A program made the translations under genes and the position numbers. From Trileptium ribeirensis (lineage: Eukaryota > Nematoda > Enoplea > Enoplida > Thoracostomopsidae), in assembly GCA_030248225.1 (NCBI GenBank), contig JASANE010026709.1, forward strand, positions 1 through 64,000: a stretch of 64,000 bases of DNA. The letters run 5' to 3'. A model generated the notes under the pieces. It saw only the letters and a program-made list of their open reading frames with translations, made no database searches and was not told the origin of the DNA. Positions within the stretch are counted from its first letter, which is position 1. Every line of letters begins with the position of its first letter. Of this stretch, positions 42,705-54,805 are shown piece by piece.

Positions 42705-43600
42705 TAAGGCTCCAGGAATTCCATATGTTTTTGGTGGTATATGCATCAGCACAAAGCCTATTATGGCTAATAACACATAATAGGTTCTATAGATGAAAAA
42801 TCACTCGCTGCGTTTCACCCTCGCTTGCGAGATACTAGTAATATAAAGCCTCATCTTTATTATACAAATTTCTACTATGTTAGAATGGCTATGCATTGTT
42901 TTGTTTACCCTACTCTCACATTGGAGATCGGTCCTCGCTTTCAAAGGATGCTTCGACTCTTAGCCCATACTGTTTAGCGTTAAGCTGATATTTTTCTAGC
43001 GAGACCATGCCTTGATCTGGTAAGATTAACACATCTTGTAAATGGTATGACGTACAGTGCCGATTGAGAAAAGACGAAAACAGCATCAAATTCTGACGAC
43101 GATGATAAAAATTTAATAAATAAATAAATCTGTATGGTAACTAAGGCATTGAGCTATCAACAATAAATTTACATGCTATATCCAATAACTATGAACTATA
43201 AATACACCATAGACAGACAGTACGGTTGCTACGAATGCACTCAAATTAACTCAGGCGAAATGATAACATCGAATGGGTCTTACGTGTTGCCAGCGGCTGC
43301 TATCCTAAGTGAATTCATAGCAGCCGTACTGTGTGCGGTGTGTTATAGTTGCATATAAGGTGAACCAAGCATACTTGATGATTTCTCAGAAAATGACCAT
43401 TACCTATAAAATAGGACGTTCACGAGTTTTTAGATGATCGCCGAATATTTATAAAAGTGTAAATAGCAGCAAAATACGAATCTCACTAGCGATTAGTATA
43501 TATCTCATGTAAGGGCGTCGCCACGAGGAGCACTAGGTGTTGTGCACCCCCCAAGTTTAGTGTTGGTGACCCACGTTTACAACTGGAACAAAATTGTTTT
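42705..43600. other. Non-coding stretch with nested hairpins
   Basis: ACAGTACGGTTGCTA (43217-43231) and TAGCAGCCGTACTGT (43318-43332) are near-perfect inverted arms, and GGCTGCTAT / ATAGCAGCC (about 43295-43325) form a second hairpin overlapping the right arm. This may be the end of a small DNA transposon. No gene is seen. Confidence 0.45.
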
Positions 43601-44044
43601 CAAGATGATATCGCCAGATCTCATGTTGAGTTGACTTTAACAATGCGTGGGTGCCCCCAGTTGAAATTTTCTGGGCACACCTCTGATCCAATTGGCATAA
43701 TCACAATTGGCATAATTTCAGACATGGAGTACACGCACTTGTTGCGATTGCATCGCTGATAATTATCGATTGAACTACATAGATTTCTGTTTGAGGACTG
43801 ACTTGTTACTTGTAAAAGAAGTAGCCGAACATAAATTGTCGCGAAAGCGAGGATGCTTATGCAAATGAATTGCGCAAATAAGAGAATATAGCCAATTAAA
43901 CTGTTCACCGACAGAGTAGACGTGGTTGGTGTGTGCTTTTAGCACTCGTGATGTGTTGTTTGTTGTTATTGTATTAACAGTGTTGGTTTATTATCGTTAT
44001 TAGTAAAACCTGTGTATTATACAGAAGTGATACTTTTAACGACA

Positions 44045-44054
44045 TGGTCCTTCG
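44045..44054 (+). other. Primer binding site, tRNA-Tyr-like (TGGTCCTTCG)
   Basis: TGGTCCTTCG is complementary to the 3' end of a typical metazoan tRNA-Tyr (CGAAGGA plus CCA) and lies immediately after the ACA end of the 5' LTR. The match stops after about 10 bases. Confidence 0.55.
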
Positions 44055-44556
44055 GTATCAAAGTCAAAATTGGTGACTCTCAGCGAGGATTTCTTCTGAA
44101 AAGCTGTTCGTAAATGCTAATTCGGCTCTCCTATCGCTCAGAAGCTGCATTCAGCATTTTGACTGTAAATCAAATCGTCAAATCGTATCTGATCGTCACC
44201 TGTGTTGAATTTTTCGCAACATTTTCGTCAACTAAACTCAGTTCAACGTTCTACCGTTGCTGCATTGGTCTTTCAGTGTCGTCAAACTACTAGCATTTTA
44301 GCTGTAAAGTCAGAATCCACCTAAATTGCTAGCTCAGCTGTTGTGGTTTACCCGACTTCCTGTCGTCAACCCTGTCTGACCACTTGCGTTTGACGAATGT
44401 TTCGTGTTGTACACCACCTTAGCACTATTGGAATTCTTCGCGGTAGCGAATCGTCGTTCAGGATCACTCCTCTTCGTTGTTTGGGTGTGATTCACGCATC
44501 AATCGGATGTCAAACAAAGTGAGTTGGATTTTAACTATACTTAAGTTAATTTTCAA

Positions 44557-47500
44557 ATGAATAAGGAACAAGAATCAGCCTCTACGAAAAGTGATGCAGA
44601 AGCAAAGCTAGTGTCAACGTGGAAGCGTCAGCGTCAAACGCTTCGGGTCAATATCTCCAAACAAGTGCAAAGGCTGCAGGAACTGTTGAACCCTCTCACG
44701 GACGAAGCGTCAACATGTATATCACGCGACAAGGTAAGAGACTATCGAGGTAGGTTAAATTTGCTTGATCAATCCACACTCCCTTACCTTGAAGATGGTG
44801 TCGTCGATGAATTTTTGACAAAGTCGGAAGAATTTGACCAAGAAGTCGTTGAATCGTTGTTTAAAACAGATTATGAAATAAACAAGGTCCAAACCACGTC
44901 TGTTAACATCATCCAGCAAACAAGTCAAGCGGGGCAAGCAGATGAAGAAGTCTCTAACTTACCCAAACTCCAGATCAAGCCATTTGAGGGTGATTAGCTC
45001 AAGTGGAGAGAGTTTTGGGAGAGCTTTAACGTTGCTGTCCACAACAAGTCTAAGCTGTCTGCAGTAGAGAAATTGCAGTATCTGAAATCATTTCTTGCCG
45101 GTGAGGCTCTTCGGATAATCGAAGGGTATCAGCTATGGGCGGATACGTACGATTCCGCCATTGAAGCCCTGAAAGAGCGCTACGACAACCCGGAATTTGC
45201 AATCTTGGCTCATTTGGATGCGATGATTGGCATGAAGCAGTCCTCCAAAGATCCTGGAGACTTGCAACGGATGTTTGACGAGTGCGAGACCCACAATCGC
45301 AACTTGATCGCGCTTGATATCACCGAACAAGTATTTGGTCGCGTGTTCACTCCACTGATTTTGTCAATGGTTCCTCCATGCATTAGAATTGATCTGCATC
45401 GGCGAAATGGGGCTGCTCCGTGGACACTAAACAACCTTCGTAAGTTTTTAAAGGACGAAATTGTAGCTCGTCAACTCGGTTCCCAATCGCTGGGCTCGTC
45501 ATCTTCCAATGACAACAAAAATGGGCACACGAAGCAAGATTCGACACCACCTAAGCCTCGAAATCGTGTAAATACGGTATCTTCGTTGTTCACGTCTGGT
45601 CACAAATCAAAGTGCGCTCAAGCTCAGAAGTATCCATGTGCATACTGCAATATCGTGGGCCATTTTCCCAGTGACTGCGACAAGTATACCAGTCCGGATG
45701 CTCGTCGTACTGTCCTAAAAGAATGTTGCTATCTCTGCCTGCGTAAGGGTCATCATATAGCTAAATGCCGATCCAAAGTAACAAAGTGTAAGCGCTGTGG
45801 ACAAGAACGTTCGCATCATCGTAGCCTGTGTAACAAGCAGTTGAAGCGTGACCCACCTGCCCAACCAAATGTTCCTGCAAAGGCTAATTCCTTGATGGCT
45901 AACAGTCGTAACAGACATCTCTCAAGTAGATGCGTCGTATTGCCAACAGCTTTGGCTTACGTGAAGGGTCGTAAAGGCTGCACATTGGCAAGACTTATCT
46001 TTGACACAGGATCCACACGCAGCTTCGCCCGTGCAAAGCTTTTGAAGCAGATTGGAGCTCATCATCGCGGAGATGAAGTTTTAGGTTTAGCCTGCGTTCA
46101 GGCTAAAAGTCGTAAAGTGGGCACATTTGGATTGTTTGAACTTAACATCGTTGCCGTTGATGGCGAAGAGTCACCCCTCATTGTGAACTCGATGAAAAGT
46201 ATTTCGTGTCCAATCGTGAAGCATGCTGTATGTTTGTCTGACTACCCAATTTTGTCCAATGTCCCGTTTTCAGGTCCACCATCGCCGGATCAAACTGAAG
46301 TTATATTGGACATCTTGATCGTCATCGACTACTTTTTTCGTTTTGTCACTACTGAGCAAATTAGTTTATTGCCAAGCCTCGTATTGATGGGCACGAGATT
46401 TGGATTTGTCATGGCCGGTTGTACAGAACTGGCCGATCGTAATCATGCTGGCAGATTCGCCGATTAGTCGTTACTTTTGCTCGCTACCAATGGTGATTCC
46501 AAGCTGGATGACGATTTAGAGACCTTGTGGAAACTTGAGGATGTCGGAACATAGGACATTGTCCAATTCTGTGACGATATGAAGGCGGAAAAGCTGTTTA
46601 TGGATGGTATACGGTTTGATCCGAAGGCACAACGGTACGTTGTGAAGTGGCCGTGGAAGTCAGACGCTCCCGATCTTCCTGAGAATTTTGGCACTGCTCT
46701 TGGTCGATTGAGGAGTTTGCTAAATCGCCATGATCCAACAACCCTTGAAGCGTATGACAAAACGATCAAGAATCAGCTGGCCAAAGGAATGATAGAAATT
46801 GCTCCGTCTGTCCCAAACAGTTCTCTCGTGCATTATTTACCACATCACGCTGTCATTCGTCCCGGTAAAGCCACAACTAAGCTTAGAGTGGTGCACGATG
46901 CTTCATGTAAGCCAAACAACTATGATTCTAGCCTAAATGATTGTTTGTATCGTGGGCCTGTTTTGATGTCCGATTTGTGCGGCTTCTTGATTCGAAAACA
47001 CGCAATTGGCAATACCAGCGACATAGAGAAGGGCTTCCTGCAAGTCATGCTGGCTACAGCCGACAGGGATGTCACACGCTTCATTTGGGTTCATGATCTG
47101 CAGAAACCGCCTATTTCTGCAACCTTGTTTTGTATCGCTTCACTCGTGTGCTGTTCGGCGTGAAGGCCAGTCCGTATATGCTGGCGGGCACCATCAAATA
47201 TCACGTAGCTCAAACTGATTCACTGATTGCCAAGGATATTCTGGACAACTGTTATGTTGATAGCGTTATTCTTTGGGTCAGTGGCGACGAACAAGCTAAC
47301 ACTTGAATAACAGTGCTACACTGAATCAAAGGCTCTCTTTGCGTGTGCTGGCATGAACCTAAGAGAATGGAGGTCTAATAGTCCCGAAGTTATGTCCAAT
47401 ATTCCACAAGAAGATCATGCTAAGAGCTGTGAAGCGTCCGTGCTGGGTGTGAATTGGTGTTCACGACAGGATAATGCGTGCGTTTCATCGTTTAGCTCTC

Positions 47501-49865
47501 GTTCGTTGTGCGAAACCAAGCGCGATATGCTCAAAGCTTTAGCAAGCTTGTTTGATCCGCTCCGTTTGCTGTCTCCTGTAACCGGGAAAATCATTCTGCA
47601 GAAATTATGAAATGCAGAATTATGGAAATGCCGAAGCTCATATTGATTGGGATGCCAATGTATTTTCTGACCACCAAAAGGAGTCGAAGACATTTTACGA
47701 CGAATTTGCGTTGCTTGTATCTGAAGCAGTGCCGCGTCCATACGCTACATTGACGGATTCGGTGCTCAATTGCACGCTTTTGCGATGCCTCGAAAGAAGC
47801 ATATGATTCGGCAATATACGTTCGGACCTGCTCCAGTCCCGTGGCGTACAATCTGGTCTTTGCAAAGTTCCGAGTTAGCCCCATTAACAAACAACAGCTC
47901 ACGATTCCCAACCTTGAACTCAGTGCGCTGGCCCTCGGATGTAAAATTCTGCTGTACGTTCAATGAGAGCTGAAAATTTCGAACTGTGAATTGTTCGCTT
48001 GGACAGACAACATGTGTGCATTACATTGGGTCAACAAAATGGAAAAGTCGCCTTTATTTGTCAAGAATCGCGTACAACAAATACGTCAGTGCTAGCAAGT
48101 GCAACTTCGCTATGTTCCCACAGAGTCAAACCCTGCAGATTATTCAACGCGTGGTATGACACCTGCTCAGCTGAAAGCCTCGTCAGAATGGTGGCACAGC
48201 CCCACCTGGCTACATCAGTCATCTTCAAATTAGCCTGTGACCCCCAAACTAGCGGATGCTTGCGACTACGAATCTGCGCTTGCTGTATGCATTGTTGCAG
48301 CGAGTCCTAACCCACCCACCACAGTAATTGAACCGGCACTATACTAGTCGCTGTGGAGGCTCCTGCGCGTTACTGCTTGGGTCTTCCGATTTCATTACAA
48401 TACGGCCAACAGACCCCGTCGAAAAGTCGAGTTGGATCCAGCTGAAATAAAGAAGTCGTTGGAATCGTTGATCGCTGTCGAGCAGTCGAAGTGTGACTTC
48501 GAAAGGACCGACTTTACACATCTAGGGCCGTTCAAAGACTCTCAAGGACTTGTTAACGCCGATGCTGCATATGACACACGTTATCCTCCTCTGTTGCCCA
48601 AAGATCGTCCTCTCACCGCTTTGATTGTGTTGGATAAGCACAGGCGACTGGCTCACGCGGGCACCCAGCACGTGCTGGCTGCGGTTCGGGAAAGATACTG
48701 GATTCCGAAAGGCCGCTCTGAAGTAAAACACATCATTCATAGCTGCCAACATTGTCGTAAACTCAAAGGAGGTCCGTACAAGACGCCACCGCCTCCATCA
48801 CTGCCATCGTTTCGCACCAAAGATTAGCATTGCTTCACATCTATTGGTCTCAACTACTTGGGTCCTCTGCACATTCGTGGGCATGATCGCATTGTGTCAA
48901 AGGTATGGAACTGCTTATTCACCTGTTGCAACACTCGAGCTCTTCATTTGGAAGTAATTTTGAACATAACAGCTGGAGAGTTTCTGCTGGCCCTACGTAG
49001 ATTCGCCGCGATGTACGGTGCCCCATCCTCCATTGTATGAGATAATGCGCGACAATTTCATTTAGCGAAACGAGTGACTGACCGTGTCTGGCGCGACGTG
49101 TGCGATACTGTGGAAGTTAAGGACTTCTGTACCCATCGTGGAATACATTGGAAATTTATGGTCGAGTTTGCACCGTTGGTTTGGTGGCTTCTACGAACGA
49201 CTCGTAGAAGTTATCAAGATCACCCTTCGTTCAACGGTCCAGAATCAACTGCTGTCTCTTGCTGAACTACAAACGGTGTGCGCCGAAGTGCCGTTCATCG
49301 TGAACTCTCGTCGTCTCACATACTCTGGTGACGATGTAGACAAGGCACCATCTATCCAAACGATTTCATCAGCAGAAGTCATGATCATTTCCCATCGTCA
49401 CGCGCATCAGATGACGTTGTTGACCCAGACTATACTCATGATTCTGGTCACGATGTTCGTTTGAAGTGGAGAAGACTTGAAAATAAGCTTCAGTCCTTCT
49501 GGAACCAGTGGCGTCGTCATTATCTGGTTGCGCTGCGTGAGAGAAGTTGGTGCCCGAAAATACGAGGCTCTTCGAAAGATGCTCCTACTGCAGGTTCCGT
49601 AGTTCTGGTCAAGGACGCGTTAGTTCCCAGAACGAAATGGACTTTGGGACGGATCATTGAGTGGTACAACAGCGGTGATTCGGTTGTACGAGCAGCCAAG
49701 ATCAAATTGCAAAATGGGAAGGTGTTACATCGGCCGTTGAAGCTACTCTATCCAGTTGATGTGACGGAACATTTCATGTCACGTAACACCACGGGTGATG
49801 ATGTAAACGATGGCGATTGCAAATTCCTCCATCTGCAGAGGTTAATCCGCCGTTGTCCACTGTAG
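44557..49865 (+). pseudogene. BEL/Pao Gag-Pol, many stops and frameshifts
   Basis: One frame runs from 44557 to about 47150 with in-frame stops at 44995, 46465 and about 46552. It contains a DUF1759-type Gag (LKWREFWESF, near 45000), three Cys-His knuckles (about 45630-45840; CAYCNIVGHFPSDC, CYLCLRKGHHIAKC and CKRCGQ...), the protease FDTGSTRSF (about 46000) and an RT region with KLRVVHDASCK (about 46885). After a frameshift near 47150 come FGVKASPYML and YVDSVIL (about 47250), which is the RT active site; BEL elements often have YVDN rather than YVDD. Integrase follows: a zinc-binding H..H..C..C module (48640-48770), a stop at 48826, LNYLGPL where the first catalytic Asp is Asn (about 48855), YGAPSSIV then TGA directly before DNA (about 49037), and a C-terminal part 49461-49865. 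It cannot make a working polyprotein. Confidence 0.88.
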
Positions 49866-50135
49866 TCCAGCAGTCAAACAGTTCCATGTCGCGTCCATGC
49901 CGGAAGGTCGCGTTAAAGGCGCGGAAGAACTGGAAACCGCAAATGCTAGATGCATCCGATTCCTAAGCTATGATCATTCTCATAGTTGTAATCACTTAAC
50001 GCTGATACGATGATCTATATCAAATTTAAGCTACAACCATTGTTGTAGCTGTTTCTATTTATTATCTAGTTTTCGAATTCTCTTAAATTATTGTCGTTAA
50101 ACACAGTTATGTATACTCTGCTACTTTGCTTTTAG

Positions 50136-50720
50136 ATGCCGAATCGCGTCTATGTGCCAGCTGACCATGTTCTGTCACACTTTCATGTGTTCGAGGAACC
50201 GTTACAGCTGTTCAACATCAACATATCCTCGTTAGAGATGGGATACTGGTTCCTCGTGTCGGCTCAACAACTTCCGGGCTCCAACACACCGGAGAACCTT
50301 CTTATGGATCCGTGTTTGCACCGCAATGCTGCACAAATCCGATCGTGGGTTATCGATAACGGGTTTGCAAATAATATCGACTGGTTGTGCCACACGTACC
50401 GAATTTGGTTGAACATTCTCTCGTACCCGATTGAGGCCAACGCCCAGTTTGTCCGTTGCTTCCGTGCTATCGTCAATTGGTTCGACGATCCACTGGACGT
50501 TGAGTTCATTGCGGTGGAGTCCCGCCACAGTCCTGAGGGCATGATCTATACGGCGGGTGGCAAACAATCTCTATGCCAGCGTTTGATGGCTTTGACTATC
50601 CTGGCCTCAATGTTTGGGGAAGGCTGTTGAAACGGTTCGCCGAAGCATTATTTGGTGATAACCCCATCCAGCTAATGTTCGGCGTTCCTTCAATGCTGAC
50701 TTCGATAATTGATCATTCCT
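50136..50720 (+). pseudogene. Unrecognised third ORF of the BEL element, probably frameshifted
   Basis: ATG at 50136 opens 164 codons (to 50630) of ordinary protein composition, with LFNINISSLEMGYWFLVSAQ and AIVNWFDDPLDVEFIAVESR as examples. Near 50575 a second frame takes over (MPAFDGFDYPGL..., 50573 on) and continues with natural-looking sequence to about 50715 before the C-rich patch, which suggests an indel joining the two. I recognise no family. There is no signal peptide or membrane segment, so an env gene is unlikely. Position between integrase and 3' LTR makes it an accessory ORF of the element or a captured gene. Confidence 0.5.
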
Positions 50721-50900
50721 TCTTCCCCCCCCCCGCCCCCCCCGTTCCGGTTATCCAGTCCAACGGCCGGCCCCCCTCCGGCCGTCCCCCTCCGGAATCC
50801 CCCTAGGGACCCCCCCCCCCGGAAACCGATGTCTTCCTTGCCGGCACAATCCCGGGAAACCCCGCGCCCCCCCCCCCTCCTAAGCAGACCGCCCGCTCCC
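50720..50900. other. C-run-rich patch, probably unreliable sequence
   Basis: Runs of 7-10 C are spaced every few bases. It resembles the patch at 10217-10440. The end of the BEL third ORF passes into it, so its true 3' end is unknown. Confidence 0.45.
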
Positions 50901-51245
50901 CACCCCTCGCGCAGCGGAACCGCCACGCCGCGGCGCACACAACCATCTCGACAACCAGCTGAATCATCGGTTGTTCGAGCCCTCCTCTTCCCTTGTTCCG
51001 CCGGCACGAGATCTCCTCGTTTCCACTGTCACGCCGGCATTCAATGCCGGAAATCCTATGCAGCTTACCTTCCGGAGTTCAGCAGTCCCTACACGCTTAA
51101 GGCTGGAGAAAATTTTATTTCCAACCATTGCAGCCACTTCGCGTCAGCGAAAGACGCCGTATACTGGGGTCGGGTTGTTTGGGGCGGATGTGGGGGGTGT
51201 TATGCTGATTATGCGTGGTATGCTGTGCTGTTCCCGTGATTTTGT

Positions 51246-51350
51246 GTGTGCTTTTCCTGGTGTGTTGTTTGTTGTTATTGTAGTAGCAGTGTCGGTTTAT
51301 TATCGTTATTAGTAAAACCTGTGAATTATACAAAAGCATACTTTTCAACA
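51246..51350 (+). repeat. 3' LTR tail of the BEL element
   Basis: It matches 43931-44044 with small indels. The sequence after it (51351-51950) is low-complexity A- and C-rich, with no gene seen. Confidence 0.7.
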
Positions 51351-51949
51351 TAAAAAGCCAAAAAATATCAGAGAAAAAAAAACTCGTTCTCTTCACAACC
51401 GTCCGCGTCGTGTAGTAGAAACCAAAACACTCTCTCTCCCCCCCCCCACCCGATGTTACGAGAAGATCACCCAGAATATCAACTCTAAAAATAAGCCCGC
51501 CTCCCTGCAAAACAAACAGACCTCCTCCTCAAAAAAACACCACAACAACACCCGAAACAAAAAAACCCTCCTCAAAAAAATGGCTCTGTAAGTATAATCC
51601 CGCCCCCCCAAACACAAAAAAATATTATCGGATAATTCAGTTCAATACGTTGGCTACGTAGTAACTAAAACTCCCCCATCATGATTATCACTTGGCACGT
51701 ATACCTTTTCGTGTATAGCCGTTTCATGGCACGTGTATCGCCATGCTTGGTGCAACATTCGCCCATTGCCCCAACACACACAACAAAAAAAATAAAACAC
51801 TAATAGTCAGGCGAAATCGATGACTTTGTTTGGTACCTGACAAAAAAAAAAAAAAAGCCACCAACCAAAAAATCCGCCAGCAGGAATTCAATTGACTCAG
51901 ATCTTAAATCACTAATTCGACGTTGTCGTTGCTGTAATCCATAACTCTG

Positions 51950-54205
51950 ACCTGCAGTTACGGGCGACTTTAACATACCAATCGGCATTGATACGTTCAC
52001 AATGTTGATTGACTCATTTGTCTCACTCAACATGTGAGAGGACCGACACAGGACGGTGGCAATACATTAGACCTAGTAATGTCGTTCACCGGTATTAATC
52101 TGATGTATAATGTTAACATTAGTGACTGTGGTATCTCAGATCATACCCTAGTGACAGTTGTTGTCCTGAACTGCCGTGTCAGCGTAACTGTACGAACTGT
52201 TGCAATTGACTGTCGAAACTGTACTCTATTAATGCAAACCATCTTCGACAAGCTTTGACGCTGATTTCTCCACCGGTGAACGCAACACATGATGACCGCA
52301 CAAACTACTTTTATGATACACTGTCGTTTATTGCTGATGCTTTTGTCCCCATAAAAACAAAAACTGTACAAGACCGTCCTGAATGTCCCTGGTTTGACAA
52401 CGGATGTGGCGTATCAAAATCAGCACTGAGAAAGTATGACCGCTGTGGCGTCGACACACAAGCCAACAGAACAGGAGTGAGTACGTCAGCAGTAAGTGAA
52501 GGTACAGTGAATTCTGTCAGCGCAAACTAAACGAGCTCTGGAAAAAGCGACTTACTGGATTTGCCAACTCTAAGAAACAGACTGTTATAAACACCATGCT
52601 GTATAGTAAGAGCTTGACAACTTTATCGGCTGACCGAGCTAAAGACTTTGAAGCGCATTTAGCTGACAAAATGGCTGCAATCCGATTACATTCCCACCCA
52701 AAAAAATCGGTTTCGCAACATGCTGCATCTTATAACCGTCCGAAGCTTGACCTGGCTCCTGTTATTGTAGATAAAGTGATTCGACTTTTAGCCGCAAGTA
52801 AACACCGAGTGCTGTACCCTGGATGAACTATCTCCTTCAATAATAAAACAGTTTGTTGATATACTCGTGTATTCCATCGCGGCTCCTATTAATGAATTAA
52901 TTACATCGCGGTCAATGCCTCTTCGCGAAAAGATGGCCAGTGTCCATTATCGACTCAAAAACCCTAATGCAGATACTAACGGCATGAACCCTACTTCAAA
53001 TTTGTTCTACATGTTAAAGCTCATCGAGAACGTAGTCCTGCATCATCTAAATAGTCATGTGGAGAAGAACAACCTGATTCCTACGTATAGTCTGCCTACC
53101 GTAGTGGTCATTCGCCTGAGACAGCACTGATCAAGACCTGTAGCGATGTGCATAGCGCATCTCATCGCGAGTAAACGACTGTGCTTGTGAGTCTAAACTT
53201 TTCAGCAACATTTGACACTGCTGACCATCCATTATAATGGAACGATTGTCTGTCATTGGAATTTCCCCGACGTTCCTTGAATGGTTCAAGTCCTATTTGA
53301 AAGACTGTTACCAACGCGTGGAAATACGCAAATCCACATACCTTGTCAGTGGCGTACCACAAGGCAGTGTTATTGGTCCTAAACACTTCAACATAGCAGG
53401 CGTCCCTGTTGCTGAAATAATCGTCGGAGCGGGGTTTTCCGATCACTGCTATGCTGACGTTATCCAAATATACAGACATTTTGACGCTGATGAGATTAAC
53501 CATGTCGTCGAGTCTCTGCAGAAACTGTTGTTGTTACAGCACTGGTTCTACAACAATAAACTCAAACTAAACGAGTCTAAAACTGCACTCATTTACTTCT
53601 CCTGTTGCCATTTCCCTGGCCTACCACTACAAATCAACGATATCACCATTCAACCTTTAACGAGCCTTTAAATACTCGGTGTTGTGCTGGACAGCAGACT
53701 AAGCTGTGTCAAACATATGACTGAGTTGTCAATTTCGTGCAACTCCGCGAAATTGGTCGGATTCGACAACGCCTACATGTCGAAACGGCGAAAACCATCG
53801 TACGACGAATCGACTACTTCAACGCATTTACTATGGCTTTCCCTCGACAAATCTACAATCCGGCCGTCGTTTACTACATAATTCGGCCGAAATTGTTTCT
53901 GGTACGTGACTCTGCGAACACATAAGTCCTGTGCTGGGTGAACTACACTTTTTGCTGCTTAGACAATGCGATATAAAGTAATGGTGCTGGTTAAGAAAGT
54001 CTAACAGCGCTGCATACATTGCTGAAATGTTGCAGCGATCTACTGCAACTTGCCTAGCAATGAAAGAGTATTACGCATTGACGTCACACGGAATAAGAGT
54101 TTCTGGTTCGTCGGCCTGTCCTCGTGGAAAAGATTGCCATCAAGGCTTCGTGACAGTGCTTTAAACGTTGCTGAATTTAAGCCTTAGTTAAAGACATATC
54201 AATTT
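51950..54205 (+). pseudogene. Non-LTR retrotransposon (Jockey/CR1/Rex-like LINE), endonuclease to C-terminus, decayed
   Basis: Endonuclease C-terminal motifs appear in order: GDFNIP (51963 on), GNTLDLV (52060s) and ISDHTLV (about 52130). RT follows: an NPTSNLFYMLKLIENVV segment (about 52985) where NYRPISNL-type sequence is expected, FLEWFKSYL (about 53275), VSGVPQGSVIGP (about 53345), and YADVIQIY (about 53450) in which the second catalytic Asp is Val. The C-terminal tail SWKRLPSRLRDSALNVAEF ... LKTYQF (about 54115-54205) is the usual end of CR1/Rex-type ORF2. Frameshifts and stops break it into pieces. No poly-A or simple-repeat tail is evident. The 5' end is missing. Confidence 0.85.
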
Positions 54206-54805
54206 CCGCAGCTCTTACCTTAATATTAAAAAATTGCCGTATTGTTATTAATTACCATGTCGTTACCAGCGAAAAGAGCTCTAAAATGTAACTGTTCTTA
54301 GAGTATATGCTGTTAAAATGATCGATATGCGGAAAGCACAGGCGTTTGGTGGCAACAACACTAAATTATTCCAACGCTAGTAGTCTAAGGCTTATGTAAT
54401 AATCGAAACTTTCGGCTAAACCCATAAAATTAGGCATAAAATATTGAAATCTTAAATTGTAAACCGCGTACATCGGTAAACACCCGGCTGCCACCATACT
54501 ATGACATTAATAGTCAGCTATTTCCATGTTTATCTACCGGCCATGACATAATTTACTGTGATCAGTTGATTTGGGTTATTGAAGAGACTAGACCAATATA
54601 GGTAGGTGGATAGGGGTTATACCTCCCCTAAAGACCCTAACCCTACTAAAGCCCAATCTACCCCGTCTCCGAAGGCTCCGACCCCAACTCCTGCCGCTCG
54701 CCGATGAGGGGCGGGAATTTTTGATCGGGACTGACGGACCTTCTGTACCTACCGACTAGACATACGACCGCATAACAGTTTCAGCTAGGAAATACCCACA
54801 TGTAA
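54206..54805. other. Non-coding stretch, no gene seen
   Basis: AT-rich, then C-rich near 54620-54720. Nothing is recognisable. Confidence 0.4.

Larger units (their letters stand above)
43600..51350 (+). mobile_element. BEL/Pao LTR retrotransposon, decayed
   Basis: The 5' LTR tail (43931-44044) and 3' LTR tail (51246-51350) share GTGTGCTTTT, GTGTTGTTTGTTGTTATTGTA, TTTATTATCGTTATTAGTAA and end in ACA. A primer site TGGTCCTTCG directly follows the 5' copy. Between them are a BEL-type gag-pol with stops and an extra ORF. The outer LTR boundaries could not be set, because the regions upstream of the shared tails do not match, so the start given is approximate. Confidence 0.8.

Noticed and set aside
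51950..54205. Functional LINE ORF2
   Set aside because: Frameshifts, stops and a YADV active site make it a pseudogene.
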